Positions 16,835-24,000 of a DNA stretch of 27,424 nt are shown piece by piece. How positions within the stretch are numbered: position 1 is the stretch's first letter; each line of letters opens with the position of its first letter. The position numbers were made by a program, and so were the translations under genes. The stretch comes from Bacillota bacterium (GTDB taxonomy: Bacteria; Bacillota; Syntrophomonadia; Syntrophomonadales; Syntrophomonadaceae): the NCBI GenBank assembly GCA_023395515.1, contig JAEWZB010000065.1, forward strand, positions 1-27,424, written 5' to 3'. The notes beneath the pieces are model-generated. The model saw only the letters and a program-made list of their open reading frames with translations, made no database searches and was not told the origin of the DNA.

Positions 16835-17194
16835 ATGGGATTCAAGGAGATCGGCAGAAAGCTTCAATTGGCAAGAGAGGAGGCGGGCCTAAGTCAAGAA
16901 CAACTCGCCAGCCTAATGGGGTGTGCTCAATCTACTCTTTCTAATTACGAAAAAGGTAAAAGAAGGATTTATTTGACCCAACTCGAGCATATTGCTGAAT
17001 TGTTGGACAAACCAATTGAATACTTTCTAGAAAGCAGCAGCAATAATCATAATTTATCAGAACGTTCTAAAATTAATAATCTGACTTTAGACGATGAGCC
17101 TGAATTACTGCAAATTGTTAATGCTCTTTATGACCTACCTAAGGAAAAAAGACGCTCGGTTATGGACTACATTATATGGCAAAAGACTCGCTAA
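16835..17194 (+). CDS. XRE-family transcriptional regulator
   Basis: A 119-residue DNA-binding protein with an N-terminal Cro/C1-type helix-turn-helix (about residues 6-63, core LSQEQLASLMGCAQSTLSNYEKGKRRI) and a short helical C-terminal part (PELLQIVNALYDLPKEKRRSVMDYII) of the kind used for dimerisation. The ATG has AAAGGGG upstream. The gene is 28 bases after mtaB and 19 bases before the first acyl-CoA dehydrogenase-like gene, in the same direction. It is a likely regulator of that pair, although this is only inferred from position. No obvious operator palindrome stands out. Confidence 0.85.
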   Translation: MGFKEIGRKLQLAREEAGLSQEQLASLMGCAQSTLSNYEKGKRRIYLTQLEHIAELLDKPIEYFLESSSNNHNLSERSKINNLTLDDEPELLQIVNALYDLPKEKRRSVMDYIIWQKTR

Positions 17195-17213
17195 AATTAT
17201 AGGGGGGGCTAAT

Positions 17214-18386
17214 ATGTTTAGACATACTATTTCTAAACAAGATCGAGAATTAGTAATGATGGTAAGGGAACTTGCCCAAAATTTAATAACTCCCAATTCT
17301 GCTGAAGATGATAAAAGGGATAGCGGAGGACTTGATTTTGTCGCTCTTAATATGTTAGCTGAACATAATCTATTAGCACCAAGTATACCTGAAAAATATG
17401 GGGGCAGAGGCTTAAGCAGCCTGACCACGGCTATGATATTAGAGGAAATAGCAGTTGCTTGTGCAGGTACGGCAACTATTGTTTCTACTAACCTGCATGC
17501 TATTAGCCCCATATTGACCGCCGGGACTTTAGAACAGCAGGAAGAGTTTTTACCCCAGTTGACTAATAGAACCCCACAGTTAGGAGCCCTGGCCGTTATT
17601 GAACATAAACCTAATTTAGACATATTTGCTCATGCTGAAACTATGAATATTAACTCTTCTTCCTTAAATGCAGAAGATGCTGATGAGGAAGATATAATTT
17701 TAAAAGGCTATAAGGATTATGTGGTGAATGCCAAATTAGCCGGGTTTTTTACCACTATGTACTCTACTACTCCTTATGGTGATAAAAAAGGCTTGCAAGT
17801 GGTGGCATTGCCCATGGACACTCCCGGTTTAATGGTGGGAAAGACCCAGAAAACCTTGGGTTTAAGAGGTTGTATTGCTAATGAAATCATTTTTGATAAT
17901 GTCAAAGTAGCTAAGAAATATTTAATTGGTAAAAAAGGCAGCGGATTTTTAGTTTTTATGCAAAACCTGGACAGGAATGTAGCTTATACGGGAGCCGTTA
18001 GCTTAGGAGTAGCCAGAGCAGCTTATGAGACTGCTTTAGAGGCCTCTAAAACCCGGATGTTTATGGGTAAACCCAGCTTTGAAGAAAGTGCAGTCAGTTA
18101 TGCATTAGTGGAAATGGCTACCAAAATTAATGCGGCCAGGTTAAGTGTGCATTTAGCTTGCTGGTGTATAGATAATGATTTAGAATATTCCCAAGCTGCC
18201 TCTAAATCTAAAGTGCTTTCCAGCAGTGTAGCTCAGGAGGTAACTACTAAGGCTATGCAAATAGTAGGCGGAAAGGCTTATTTGTATGGACATCAATCAG
18301 AAAAGTATTTAAGAGATGCTAAAATGCTTTCCATACTTGATGGAAGTGAGCAATTTCATAGAGGTCTTATAGCGGCACAATTATAG
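17214..18386 (+). CDS. Divergent acyl-CoA dehydrogenase family protein, Asp at the catalytic position
   Basis: A 390-residue flavoprotein-family member with the acyl-CoA dehydrogenase layout: N-terminal helices (1-125), a central beta domain with GLRGCIANEIIFDNV (216-230), and a C-terminal helical domain with EKYLRDAKML (363-372). The family's YEGT motif, whose Glu is the base in short- and medium-chain enzymes, reads ILDGSEQ here, so the catalytic position is Asp376. The alternative glutamate of isovaleryl- and long-chain enzymes appears to be Asn (NLDRN, 251-255). The TEP-x-AGSD substrate/flavin signature is degenerate (VIEHKPNLDI, 128-137). It may still oxidise an acyl-CoA, or an unusual one, with Asp as base; that is inference. 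The ATG at 17214 follows AGGGGGGG; a longer frame exists upstream but overlaps the regulator gene. It is paired with the next gene. Confidence 0.85.
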   Translation: MFRHTISKQDRELVMMVRELAQNLITPNSAEDDKRDSGGLDFVALNMLAEHNLLAPSIPEKYGGRGLSSLTTAMILEEIAVACAGTATIVSTNLHAISPILTAGTLEQQEEFLPQLTNRTPQLGALAVIEHKPNLDIFAHAETMNINSSSLNAEDADEEDIILKGYKDYVVNAKLAGFFTTMYSTTPYGDKKGLQVVALPMDTPGLMVGKTQKTLGLRGCIANEIIFDNVKVAKKYLIGKKGSGFLVFMQNLDRNVAYTGAVSLGVARAAYETALEASKTRMFMGKPSFEESAVSYALVEMATKINAARLSVHLACWCIDNDLEYSQAASKSKVLSSSVAQEVTTKAMQIVGGKAYLYGHQSEKYLRDAKMLSILDGSEQFHRGLIAAQL

Positions 18387-18416
18387 AGAGGGATTAGATA
18401 AGAAAGGTGGAAGCCC

Positions 18417-19589
18417 ATGAATTCTTTTACCTGGACTAAAGAAGAAATAGACTTAATTCATGAAGTGCGTGAATTAGCCACTACTAAAATTGCCCAAAGG
18501 GCTACATACCTTGATGCTATAGGAGATGAAATTCAGGACTGGGTTATCCCGGAATTATTATCCCGAAGAAATTTATTAGCCCCGGCGGTCCCACGAGAAT
18601 ATGGGGGCCGGGAATTATCCATGCGCATACATGCCGCCTTAGTTGAGGAATTGGCGGCCGGCTGTGCGGGGGCGGCCGCTATTGTAGTGGCTAATAATTA
18701 TGCCATTACCCCCATTCTGGTAGCAGGAAGCCCCGCCTTAAAAAAAGAATATCTTCCTTACCTTACCACCTCAAATCCTAACTTAGCTTGTTCAGCTATT
18801 AATGAAACTCGGGCTGATTATAATTTGGAAAGGCCGGAAAGAAGCAGTGAGGATATTACCAGAATATCAAGTTCGGTTAAACGTAAAGAAGATATAGCTA
18901 TAATAAACGGGAGTAAGGATTATATTGTAAATGGTTTGGCGGCCAAATTTATTTTGGCTTTAGTCAGAAGCAATATTTCTAAACAAAAATCCAAACTGCA
19001 ATTTTACTTAATACCTAATACCGCTCCTGGAATAGAGGTAACTGAGGTCTTACGCAAAGCAGGTATGAGGTCATGCCATACGGTTAAGCTTAATTTTGAT
19101 AATGTGGAGATTCCTGAATCTAATCGAGTGGGAGGAGAAGGCGGCGGTTACTTACTCTTATTACAAACCTTTGACCGTAACCGGACCTTATTAGGTGCCA
19201 TAGGAGTAGGCATAGCTAAAGCTGCTTACGAGTTAGCCTTAGAAGTAGCCAAGGCTAATCAGATATTTAATAATAGTAATTCCTATAATTACTATGTTGC
19301 ATCTACCTTAGCTGATTTATCAACGCAAATAGATGCGGCCCGGTTAGCGGTGATGAGAGCTGCTTATTATATAGATACTGATGAAAACTATGCCCGGGTT
19401 TCAATTATGGCCAAATTGTATGCTACGGAAGTAGCCCAGCATGTGACCTCCACGGCCGTTGATCTAATTGGCAGGTTCGGATTTTTAGTAGGGCATCCGG
19501 CCGAAAAGTATTTGCGTGATGCTCAAATGTTGTCTATGATAGCAGGAAGTGATTATTTACATAAACATATATTAACTACTCAAATATAG
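18417..19589 (+). CDS. Second divergent acyl-CoA dehydrogenase family protein, catalytic residue replaced by Ala
   Basis: This 390-residue protein is collinear with its upstream neighbour and the two match in register, as expected for a tandem duplication. Shared landmarks include LLAPAVPREYGGRELS (53-68), FDNVEI (227-232), TFDRNR (251-256), IDAARLAVMRAAYYID (305-320) and GHPAEKYLRDAQML (359-372). The YEGT position reads MIAGSDY, so residue 376 is Ala and the usual base is missing; TEPxAGSD reads NETRADYN. On its own it probably cannot perform alpha,beta-dehydrogenation. It may be the structural partner of the first protein in a heteromer, as reported for heterotetrameric steroid acyl-CoA dehydrogenases in actinobacteria. 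The ATG at 18417 follows AGGTGG. No electron-transfer flavoprotein genes are nearby. Confidence 0.82.
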   Translation: MNSFTWTKEEIDLIHEVRELATTKIAQRATYLDAIGDEIQDWVIPELLSRRNLLAPAVPREYGGRELSMRIHAALVEELAAGCAGAAAIVVANNYAITPILVAGSPALKKEYLPYLTTSNPNLACSAINETRADYNLERPERSSEDITRISSSVKRKEDIAIINGSKDYIVNGLAAKFILALVRSNISKQKSKLQFYLIPNTAPGIEVTEVLRKAGMRSCHTVKLNFDNVEIPESNRVGGEGGGYLLLLQTFDRNRTLLGAIGVGIAKAAYELALEVAKANQIFNNSNSYNYYVASTLADLSTQIDAARLAVMRAAYYIDTDENYARVSIMAKLYATEVAQHVTSTAVDLIGRFGFLVGHPAEKYLRDAQMLSMIAGSDYLHKHILTTQI

Positions 19590-19592
19590 CAT

Positions 19593-19621
19593 TTCAAAAT
19601 AACATGAAATAAGGGTATAAT
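19593..19621 (+). promoter_or_regulatory. Candidate SigA promoter of the HIT-protein gene
   Basis: A perfect TATAAT (19616-19621) lies 17 bases after TTCAAA (19593-19598), a four-of-six match to the -35 box. It is 31 bases before the HIT-protein start, just after the acyl-CoA dehydrogenase pair. Confidence 0.5.
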
Positions 19622-19652
19622 GGTAACAGTATTTATGCAGGGAGGTGAACAG

Positions 19653-19997
19653 ATGACCGACTGTTTATTTTGTAAGATTATCGCTAAAGAAATTCCGGCC
19701 GAAATAGTTTGGGAAGATGAATTATTAGTTGGAATAAAAGATATTAATCCTGTCGCTCCTGTCCATATATTACTAATCCCTAAAAAGCATATTAGCTCTT
19801 TAAATGATATTACAGAAGATGATAAGGAATTAATGGGACACATTCAATTAGTAGCGAATAAATTAGCTCTAGAGTTAAATATAGCAGAACCTGGTTACCG
19901 CCTGGTTAATAACTGTGGAGATTTAGGCGGACAGACGGTGTTACACATACATTACCATCTTTTAGGAGGTAGACATTTAGGATGGCCTCCGGGCTAA
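19653..19997 (+). CDS. HIT-family nucleotide hydrolase (HinT-like)
   Basis: Histidine-triad proteins hydrolyse nucleotide phosphoramidates such as adenosine 5'-monophosphoramidate and aminoacyl-adenylates. The 114-residue product starts MTDCLFCKIIAKEIPAEIVWED, and carries the active-site triad HIHYHLL near the C-terminus. Cys4 and Cys7 look like half of the zinc site found in some members. The ATG at 19653 is preceded by GGAGGTGA; an earlier in-frame ATG at 19620 has no ribosome site. In many Firmicutes this gene precedes rpsU, as it does here. Confidence 0.93.
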   Translation: MTDCLFCKIIAKEIPAEIVWEDELLVGIKDINPVAPVHILLIPKKHISSLNDITEDDKELMGHIQLVANKLALELNIAEPGYRLVNNCGDLGGQTVLHIHYHLLGGRHLGWPPG

Positions 19998-19999
19998 TC

Positions 20000-20028
20000 T
20001 TGACTCCCTGCTTTAAGAATTGTAAAAT
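20000..20028 (+). promoter_or_regulatory. SigA-type promoter of rpsU
   Basis: TTGACT (20000-20005) and TAAAAT (20023-20028) are spaced by 17 bases, 43 bases before the rpsU GTG. The spacing and five-of-six matches at both boxes make this a good promoter for rpsU and the gene after it. Confidence 0.7.
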
Positions 20029-20071
20029 AGAATGGCGTTTATGAGCCTAGTTAGATGAGGGGAGGGAAACC

Positions 20072-20248
20072 GTGAGCGAAGTTAAAGTTGGAAAGAATGA
20101 ATCCCTAGATAGTGCTCTTAAGAGATTTAAGCGTAATTGCCAAAAAGCTGGGGTTATGCAAGATATAAGAAAGCATGACCACTATGAAAAGCCTAGTATT
20201 AGAAAAAAGAAGAAATCAGAAGCTGCCCGTAAGAAAAAGAAATTCTAA
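20072..20248 (+). CDS. rpsU: 30S ribosomal protein S21
   Basis: S21 is a small, basic, late-assembling protein near the 3' end of 16S rRNA. Translating from GTG at 20072 gives 58 residues: it opens MSEVKVGKNESLDSALKRFK, continues RNCQKAGVMQDIRKHDHYEKPS, and ends in a lysine-rich tail (RKKKKSEAARKKKKF). This is the family pattern and length. The ribosome site is GGGGAGGGAAA, seven to eight bases before GTG. The stop codon is followed by AGGAGGT, which serves the next gene, 15 bases on. Confidence 0.96.
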   Translation: MSEVKVGKNESLDSALKRFKRNCQKAGVMQDIRKHDHYEKPSIRKKKKSEAARKKKKF

Positions 20249-20263
20249 GGAGGTCTTATTTCT

Positions 20264-20689
20264 TTGTCACTAAATGACAAGCTCTTTACCGATATGAAAG
20301 AGGCCATGAAACAAAGAGAATCCGGCAAAATTAGACTGGCTACCATCAGGATGGTCAGAGCCGCCCAAAAAGAGGCTGAAATTGAAAAGCATCGGGAATT
20401 AACAGATGCTGAAATTATCGAGATTATTAGCCGGGAACTTAAAAAACGCCAAGATGTCATTGCTGACTATGAGAAAGCTAACCGGCCCGAAATGGTAAAG
20501 CAGCTAAAAGAAGAAATAATGGTACTTAAGAATTATCTCCCCGAGCAGCTAAGCGAGGCTCAAATTAGATTAATCATAAAAGAGGCAATGCAAGAAATCG
20601 GAGCTAATGGCCCTCAAGATATAGGCAAACTTATGAAAACAGTTATGCCGAAACTAAAAGGTAGGGCTGATGGGAAATTAATTAATTAA
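20264..20689 (+). CDS. GatB/YqeY domain protein, C-terminus cut short by an in-frame stop
   Basis: YqeY-family proteins are small helical relatives of the GatB tail domain; their role is unclear but linked to tRNA or translation. The 141-residue product has the family features: MSLNDKLFTDMKEAMKQRE, LKKRQDVIADYEKANRPE, LKNYLPEQLSEAQI and MPKLKGRADGKLIN. The start is TTG at 20264 with AAGGAGGT upstream. The family normally continues about eight more residues after KL(I/V)N. Here TAA (20687-20689) follows directly, yet the same frame continues with codons for LVKEMLQ before TAG (20711-20713), which fits the usual ending if TAA were CAA. This suggests a recent single-base nonsense change. Since the loss is small, the protein may still work. 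The rpsU neighbour is standard. Confidence 0.9.
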   Translation: MSLNDKLFTDMKEAMKQRESGKIRLATIRMVRAAQKEAEIEKHRELTDAEIIEIISRELKKRQDVIADYEKANRPEMVKQLKEEIMVLKNYLPEQLSEAQIRLIIKEAMQEIGANGPQDIGKLMKTVMPKLKGRADGKLIN

Positions 20690-20717
20690 TTAGTAAAAGA
20701 AATGCTCCAATAGAAAC

Positions 20718-20748
20718 AAAAGTCTGGTATATTTTTACCAGACTTTTT
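20718..20748 (+). terminator. Terminator of the rpsU-yqeY unit
   Basis: AAAGTCTGGTA (20719-20729) pairs with TACCAGACTTT (20736-20746) around a six-base loop, and the T-run continues beyond the stem. It lies just after the original-frame TAG at 20711-20713. Confidence 0.85.
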
Positions 20749-20850
20749 GTTTGCAATATAAGGAAGTATAATAAATCTAATAAAAAGCTTTTTATCATTA
20801 ATTAAGAGTTAAAGATTTAGTACAGGCACAAGGGAAAGGGTGGTATAGTA

Positions 20851-20967
20851 ATGGGCTTTATGAATAGAGGCATGCAAAACAAGAAACAGAAAAAGGCCGT
20901 TTATGTTATTGTAGGCTTAGTAATTTTATCATTTTTAGTAAGTATTGTTTCCGTAGCATTTATCTAA
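20851..20967 (+). CDS. 38-residue single-pass membrane peptide
   Basis: A short frame opens ATGGGCTTTATG at 20851 and ends TAA at 20965-20967. The product has a basic N-terminal stretch (RGMQNKKQKKA) followed by one hydrophobic helix (VYVIVGLVILSFLVSIVSVAFI) running to the end. The basic-then-hydrophobic layout means the N-terminus is probably cytoplasmic. The upstream AAAGGGTGG is a modest ribosome site. Placed between two strong terminators (20718-20748 and 20979-21006), it looks like a self-contained transcription unit, which supports a real gene. The layout resembles tiny DUF4044-type Firmicutes membrane proteins, but that assignment is weak. The function is unknown. Confidence 0.65.
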   Translation: MGFMNRGMQNKKQKKAVYVIVGLVILSFLVSIVSVAFI

Positions 20968-20978
20968 TTTATCCAGGG

Positions 20979-21006
20979 GACTGTTCTAAAGTGGACAGTC
21001 TTTTTT
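20979..21006 (+). terminator. Terminator after the small membrane peptide gene
   Basis: GACTGTTC (20979-20986) pairs with GGACAGTC (20993-21000), one pair being G-T, around a six-base loop. Six T follow directly at 21001-21006. This is a canonical intrinsic terminator. Confidence 0.85.
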
Positions 21007-21082
21007 AATGAGTAATTGACGAAATATTTTGATAAGTAGTAGCTGGTTGTAGTATGCTTTAAAGAGGGGAGGGGGGGTAAGA

Positions 21083-22459
21083 ATGTATAAACTAAGCGAA
21101 TTACCGGAAAATTATCTGCGCATTGTAGAAACTATTTTCAGCGAATTTGATGGAGCCTTAATAATTGATGAACAAGGAATTATACGGGTTTTTACCGATT
21201 ATTATGCCAGAGAAACCGGTTTAGCTAAGGAAAATGTACTAGGCCGGCGGGTTGACGAAATTTTTCCTACTACTAAAATGTTGGAAGTATTAGAGACGGG
21301 GAAGCCTATTATTGCTGACTTATGGGAATTAAACGGTAAAGCTCAGATTGTATCCCGGGTACCTATTACTGCTAATGGTCAAATAATCGGGGCCGCCGGG
21401 TTTAATATTTTTAGATATTTAGAGGAAGCCCAGGGCTTTGCTAAGCGTATTACCGATATGTTTTCCGAGCTAAAATATTATAAAGAAGAAGTTAAAAAGA
21501 TATTATCAGTTAAATATACTTTAGCCTCCATTATTGGTGTAAGTGATGCCATACTTGAGGTGAAAGAAAGAATCAAGCTAGTGGCAGCTTCTAATATACC
21601 GGTATTTATTTACGGGGAAACTGGAACCGGCAAAGAATTGATTGCTCATGCCCTGCATTTTGAAAGCTCCCGCCGTGATTACCCTTTTATTAAGGTTAAC
21701 TGTGCCTCCATTCCGGAAAATCTGGTGGAAAGCGAATTATTTGGCTATGAAGAGGGGTCTTTTACCGGAGCCAGGAAAAAAGGTAAACCAGGCAAATTTG
21801 AATTAGCCGATAAAGGCAGCATTTTTTTAGATGAAATCGGGGATTTATCCTTAATGTCTCAAGCCAAGTTATTAAGGGTACTTCAGGAACAAGAAATAGA
21901 ACGGGTAGGCAGCACTGCTACTATCAATATTGATGTGAGAATAATTTCCGCCACTAATCTCTCCCTTACCGAACTGGTCCGTAAAGAAAAATTTCGTAAA
22001 GATTTACTGTTTCGGTTAGATGTATTTCCCATTTACATACCCCCCTTACGGGAAAGGTTAGATGATATACCTCCCCTGGTAGAATCATTTATTAATCAAT
22101 ATAATTGTGAATCAGGATCAACCATCGAAGGTATGACTTCGGAAGCTATTAAAATATTAATGAGCTATCATTGGCCCGGTAATGTAAGAGAATTTCATTC
22201 CGTAATGGAACGGGCTTGTATTGATACCAGAACCGGGTTGATAAAATCTGAAAACTTACTGCGCTTTACTAACAGTAACCTTATAGTAAATACTAATAAT
22301 AAGGTTAGTCTTACTGAAGTGAAAGAAAGAGCGGAAAAAGAAGCTATTTTAAAGGTACTGCAACAGACTAATGGCAATAAAAGCGAGGCTGCCAATATAC
22401 TAGGCCTTAGCCGCAGCACCTTATATAGTAAGCTAAAGCAATATAATATTATAAATTAA
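21083..22459 (+). CDS. Sigma-54-dependent activator with PAS sensor domain
   Basis: An enhancer-binding protein that hydrolyses ATP to open sigma-54 RNA polymerase complexes. The 458-residue protein has a PAS domain (about 13-113), a linker helix, an AAA+ domain with Walker A GETGTGKE (178-185), GSFTGA (225-230), Walker B FLDEIG (248-253) and sensor residues, and a Fis-type helix-turn-helix at about 425-455 (SEAANILGLSRSTLYSKLKQYNI). The sigma-54 contact loop is GSFTGA instead of the common GAFTGA, a known variant. The PAS domain is predicted to sense a small ligand, perhaps a CoA-linked or redox signal (inference). The ATG follows GGGGAGGGGGGG. The adjacent sigma-54 promoter and repeat sites (22466-22624) show that the CoA-transferase downstream is its likely target. 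Confidence 0.94.
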   Translation: MYKLSELPENYLRIVETIFSEFDGALIIDEQGIIRVFTDYYARETGLAKENVLGRRVDEIFPTTKMLEVLETGKPIIADLWELNGKAQIVSRVPITANGQIIGAAGFNIFRYLEEAQGFAKRITDMFSELKYYKEEVKKILSVKYTLASIIGVSDAILEVKERIKLVAASNIPVFIYGETGTGKELIAHALHFESSRRDYPFIKVNCASIPENLVESELFGYEEGSFTGARKKGKPGKFELADKGSIFLDEIGDLSLMSQAKLLRVLQEQEIERVGSTATINIDVRIISATNLSLTELVRKEKFRKDLLFRLDVFPIYIPPLRERLDDIPPLVESFINQYNCESGSTIEGMTSEAIKILMSYHWPGNVREFHSVMERACIDTRTGLIKSENLLRFTNSNLIVNTNNKVSLTEVKERAEKEAILKVLQQTNGNKSEAANILGLSRSTLYSKLKQYNIIN

Positions 22460-22465
22460 CAGAAT

Positions 22466-22480
22466 TGTACAAATATTCAG
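22466..22480 (+). promoter_or_regulatory. Candidate enhancer site 1 of the sigma-54 activator
   Basis: TGTACAAATATTCAG recurs almost exactly 75 bases downstream as TGTGCAAATATTCGG (22541-22555). Copy 1 begins 142 bases before the -24/-12 promoter, within the distance used by sigma-54 enhancer-binding proteins. The two differ at only two of 15 positions. Confidence 0.6.
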
Positions 22481-22540
22481 ATGAAGTGTTTAATTTTCTG
22501 TACACCCGAAACTTAAGCTAAACCAGGATTATCCAAAATA

Positions 22541-22555
22541 TGTGCAAATATTCGG
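22541..22555 (+). promoter_or_regulatory. Candidate enhancer site 2 of the sigma-54 activator
   Basis: TGTGCAAATATTCGG, in direct orientation with site 1. It is 52 bases before the start of the sigma-54 promoter core at 22608 and forms the left edge of the UUCG hairpin. Confidence 0.6.
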
Positions 22556-22576
22556 ACACTTTCTTCGGAAAGTGTC
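22555..22576 (+). terminator. UUCG-loop hairpin after the activator gene
   Basis: GACACTTTC (22555-22563) and GAAAGTGTC (22568-22576) form a perfect nine-base-pair stem with a TTCG loop, the most stable RNA tetraloop class. It is followed only by TATTAGTTTG, so it could be a weak terminator for the activator gene or an mRNA-stabilising stem. It sits between enhancer site 2 and the sigma-54 promoter. Confidence 0.5.
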
Positions 22577-22607
22577 TATTAGTTTGAGGCGGGACGGTAA
22601 CTAGAAA

Positions 22608-22624
22608 TTGGCATGAAAAATGCA
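22608..22624 (+). promoter_or_regulatory. Sigma-54 (-24/-12) promoter of the CoA-transferase gene
   Basis: TTGGCATGAAAAATGCA has GG (22610-22611) and GC (22622-22623) separated by exactly ten bases, the hallmark of sigma-54 promoters (TTGGCAC-N5-TTGC). It is 48 bases before the GTG start of the CoA-transferase and downstream of a sigma-54 activator gene. Confidence 0.85.
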
Positions 22625-22671
22625 ATACTCCCTAGTAGATAAAAATAATTAAGCTGGGGAGGAATTTTAAA

Positions 22672-24000
22672 GTGGCATTAAAAGAAACGAATCTTAAGGA
22701 TTGGAAAGATGAATATCAGAGGAAATTAACTACTGCTGAGGAAGCAGCTAAACTAGTTAAAAGTAATGATATTATTCTGTATCCGGGGGGAACCTGTATT
22801 CCTCATGATTTATCCGTGGCTTTAAGCAACCGGGTTAGTGAACTGCAAAACGTTACTATTTGTCTGGGCTTGGCTTTAAAGCTGTATGACTTTATGCAGC
22901 CCCAGTACCGGGAGAATATCCATATTGAGACTCCTTTTGTAGGCCCGGTGGAAAGAATGTGCTTGGAGTGGCGAACTGCTCAATATATACCGGTTCATCT
23001 TAATCAATTAGCAGTTTGGCAGGATGCCCGTAAGGCTAATGTGGCGGCTATGGTAGTTACTCCTCCCGATGAGAACGGGTATATGAACCGTTCCAGCTTT
23101 GGAGGGCTAATGCCTAAAAGAGCTATAGACAGGACTGATTTAGTTATAGCAGAAGTAAATCCCCGAACTCCATGGTTAGTAGGGGATGATCTTAAAATTC
23201 ATGTATCAGAAGTTGATTTAATACTGGAGACTGATGCTGATCTATTTGAAATACCTGATATTCCCATAACCGAGGTGGAAAAGCAAATAGCCCATTATAT
23301 TGCGGATATGATTCCTGATGGTTCTACTATTCAATTAGGCTTAGGCGGCTTAGCTAATGCTATAGGTTATTTTTTAAAGGATAAAAAAGATTTAGGCGTG
23401 CATAGTGAAGTGGTGCAAAAGTCGTTTAAAGAATTAATAGAGTCAGGGGTTGTCAATGGTTCCAAAAAGAATTTTTATCCCGGCAAAGTTTTAGCTACAT
23501 TTTGTGTAGGTGATAAAGAATTATGGGACTATGTAAACCATAATGAAACTTTCTTATTCACCGAAGTCGAATATAATAATAACCCTTATGTTATTGCCCA
23601 AAATGATAATTTAATATCCGTCAATAATGCCCTTATGATCGATGTAACCGGCCAAATCGCCGCCGAATCCATAAGAGAAAAACAATACAGCGGAACCGGA
23701 GGCCAAAATAACTTTGTGCAAGGAGCCTTAATGTCTAAAGGGGGCAAAAGTATTATTGCTCTTAACTCAACTTTTAAAGATAGTGAGGGCAAAATAAAAT
23801 CCCGGGTAGTACCATTCCTGCCGGCTGGAACTATTGTTTCCACCTCCCGTAATGATGTGCAATATGTAGTAACTGAATATGGAGTAGCTAATCTTAGATT
23901 TAAGGGAGTAGCCCAGAGGATTGAGGAATTGATTAGAATTGCCCATCCGGATTTTAGAGATGAATTGACCTTCCAAGCCAAAAGAATCGGCTGGCTGTAA
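22672..24000 (+). CDS. Acetate/butyrate-type CoA-transferase (acetyl-CoA hydrolase/transferase family)
   Basis: Family I-like CoA-transferases of the Cat2/AbfT and butyryl-CoA:acetate type move CoA between carboxylic acids via a glutamyl-CoA intermediate. The 442-residue protein has the family's length and motifs: LGLGGLANAIG (222-232), LGVHSE (241-246, Glu246 being the probable catalytic residue), GTGGQNNFVQGA (341-352), and VVTEYGVANL near the C-terminus. This could activate butyrate with acetyl-CoA in syntrophic butyrate oxidation, or convert another acid such as 4-hydroxybutyrate; the exact substrate cannot be read from the sequence. The GTG start follows GGGGAGG nine bases upstream. Expression is probably controlled by the neighbouring sigma-54 activator. 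No second CoA-metabolism gene follows in the same unit. Confidence 0.9.
   Translation: MALKETNLKDWKDEYQRKLTTAEEAAKLVKSNDIILYPGGTCIPHDLSVALSNRVSELQNVTICLGLALKLYDFMQPQYRENIHIETPFVGPVERMCLEWRTAQYIPVHLNQLAVWQDARKANVAAMVVTPPDENGYMNRSSFGGLMPKRAIDRTDLVIAEVNPRTPWLVGDDLKIHVSEVDLILETDADLFEIPDIPITEVEKQIAHYIADMIPDGSTIQLGLGGLANAIGYFLKDKKDLGVHSEVVQKSFKELIESGVVNGSKKNFYPGKVLATFCVGDKELWDYVNHNETFLFTEVEYNNNPYVIAQNDNLISVNNALMIDVTGQIAAESIREKQYSGTGGQNNFVQGALMSKGGKSIIALNSTFKDSEGKIKSRVVPFLPAGTIVSTSRNDVQYVVTEYGVANLRFKGVAQRIEELIRIAHPDFRDELTFQAKRIGWL

Noticed and set aside
17094..17213. Upstream extension of the first acyl-CoA dehydrogenase frame
   Set aside because: The extra 40 residues overlap the regulator gene in another frame and do not resemble the family; ATG 17214 has a strong ribosome site.
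17135..17623. 162-residue frame antisense to the regulator and first acyl-CoA dehydrogenase gene
   Set aside because: It crosses two well-supported genes on the opposite strand and has the composition of a shadow frame.
20767..20772. TATAAT before the 38-residue peptide gene as a promoter
   Set aside because: A perfect -10 box is present but no acceptable -35 box at 16-18 bases upstream, so it was not listed as a feature.
23586..23981. 131-residue frame antisense to the CoA-transferase
   Set aside because: It lies over the best conserved part of the CoA-transferase and has no ribosome site.
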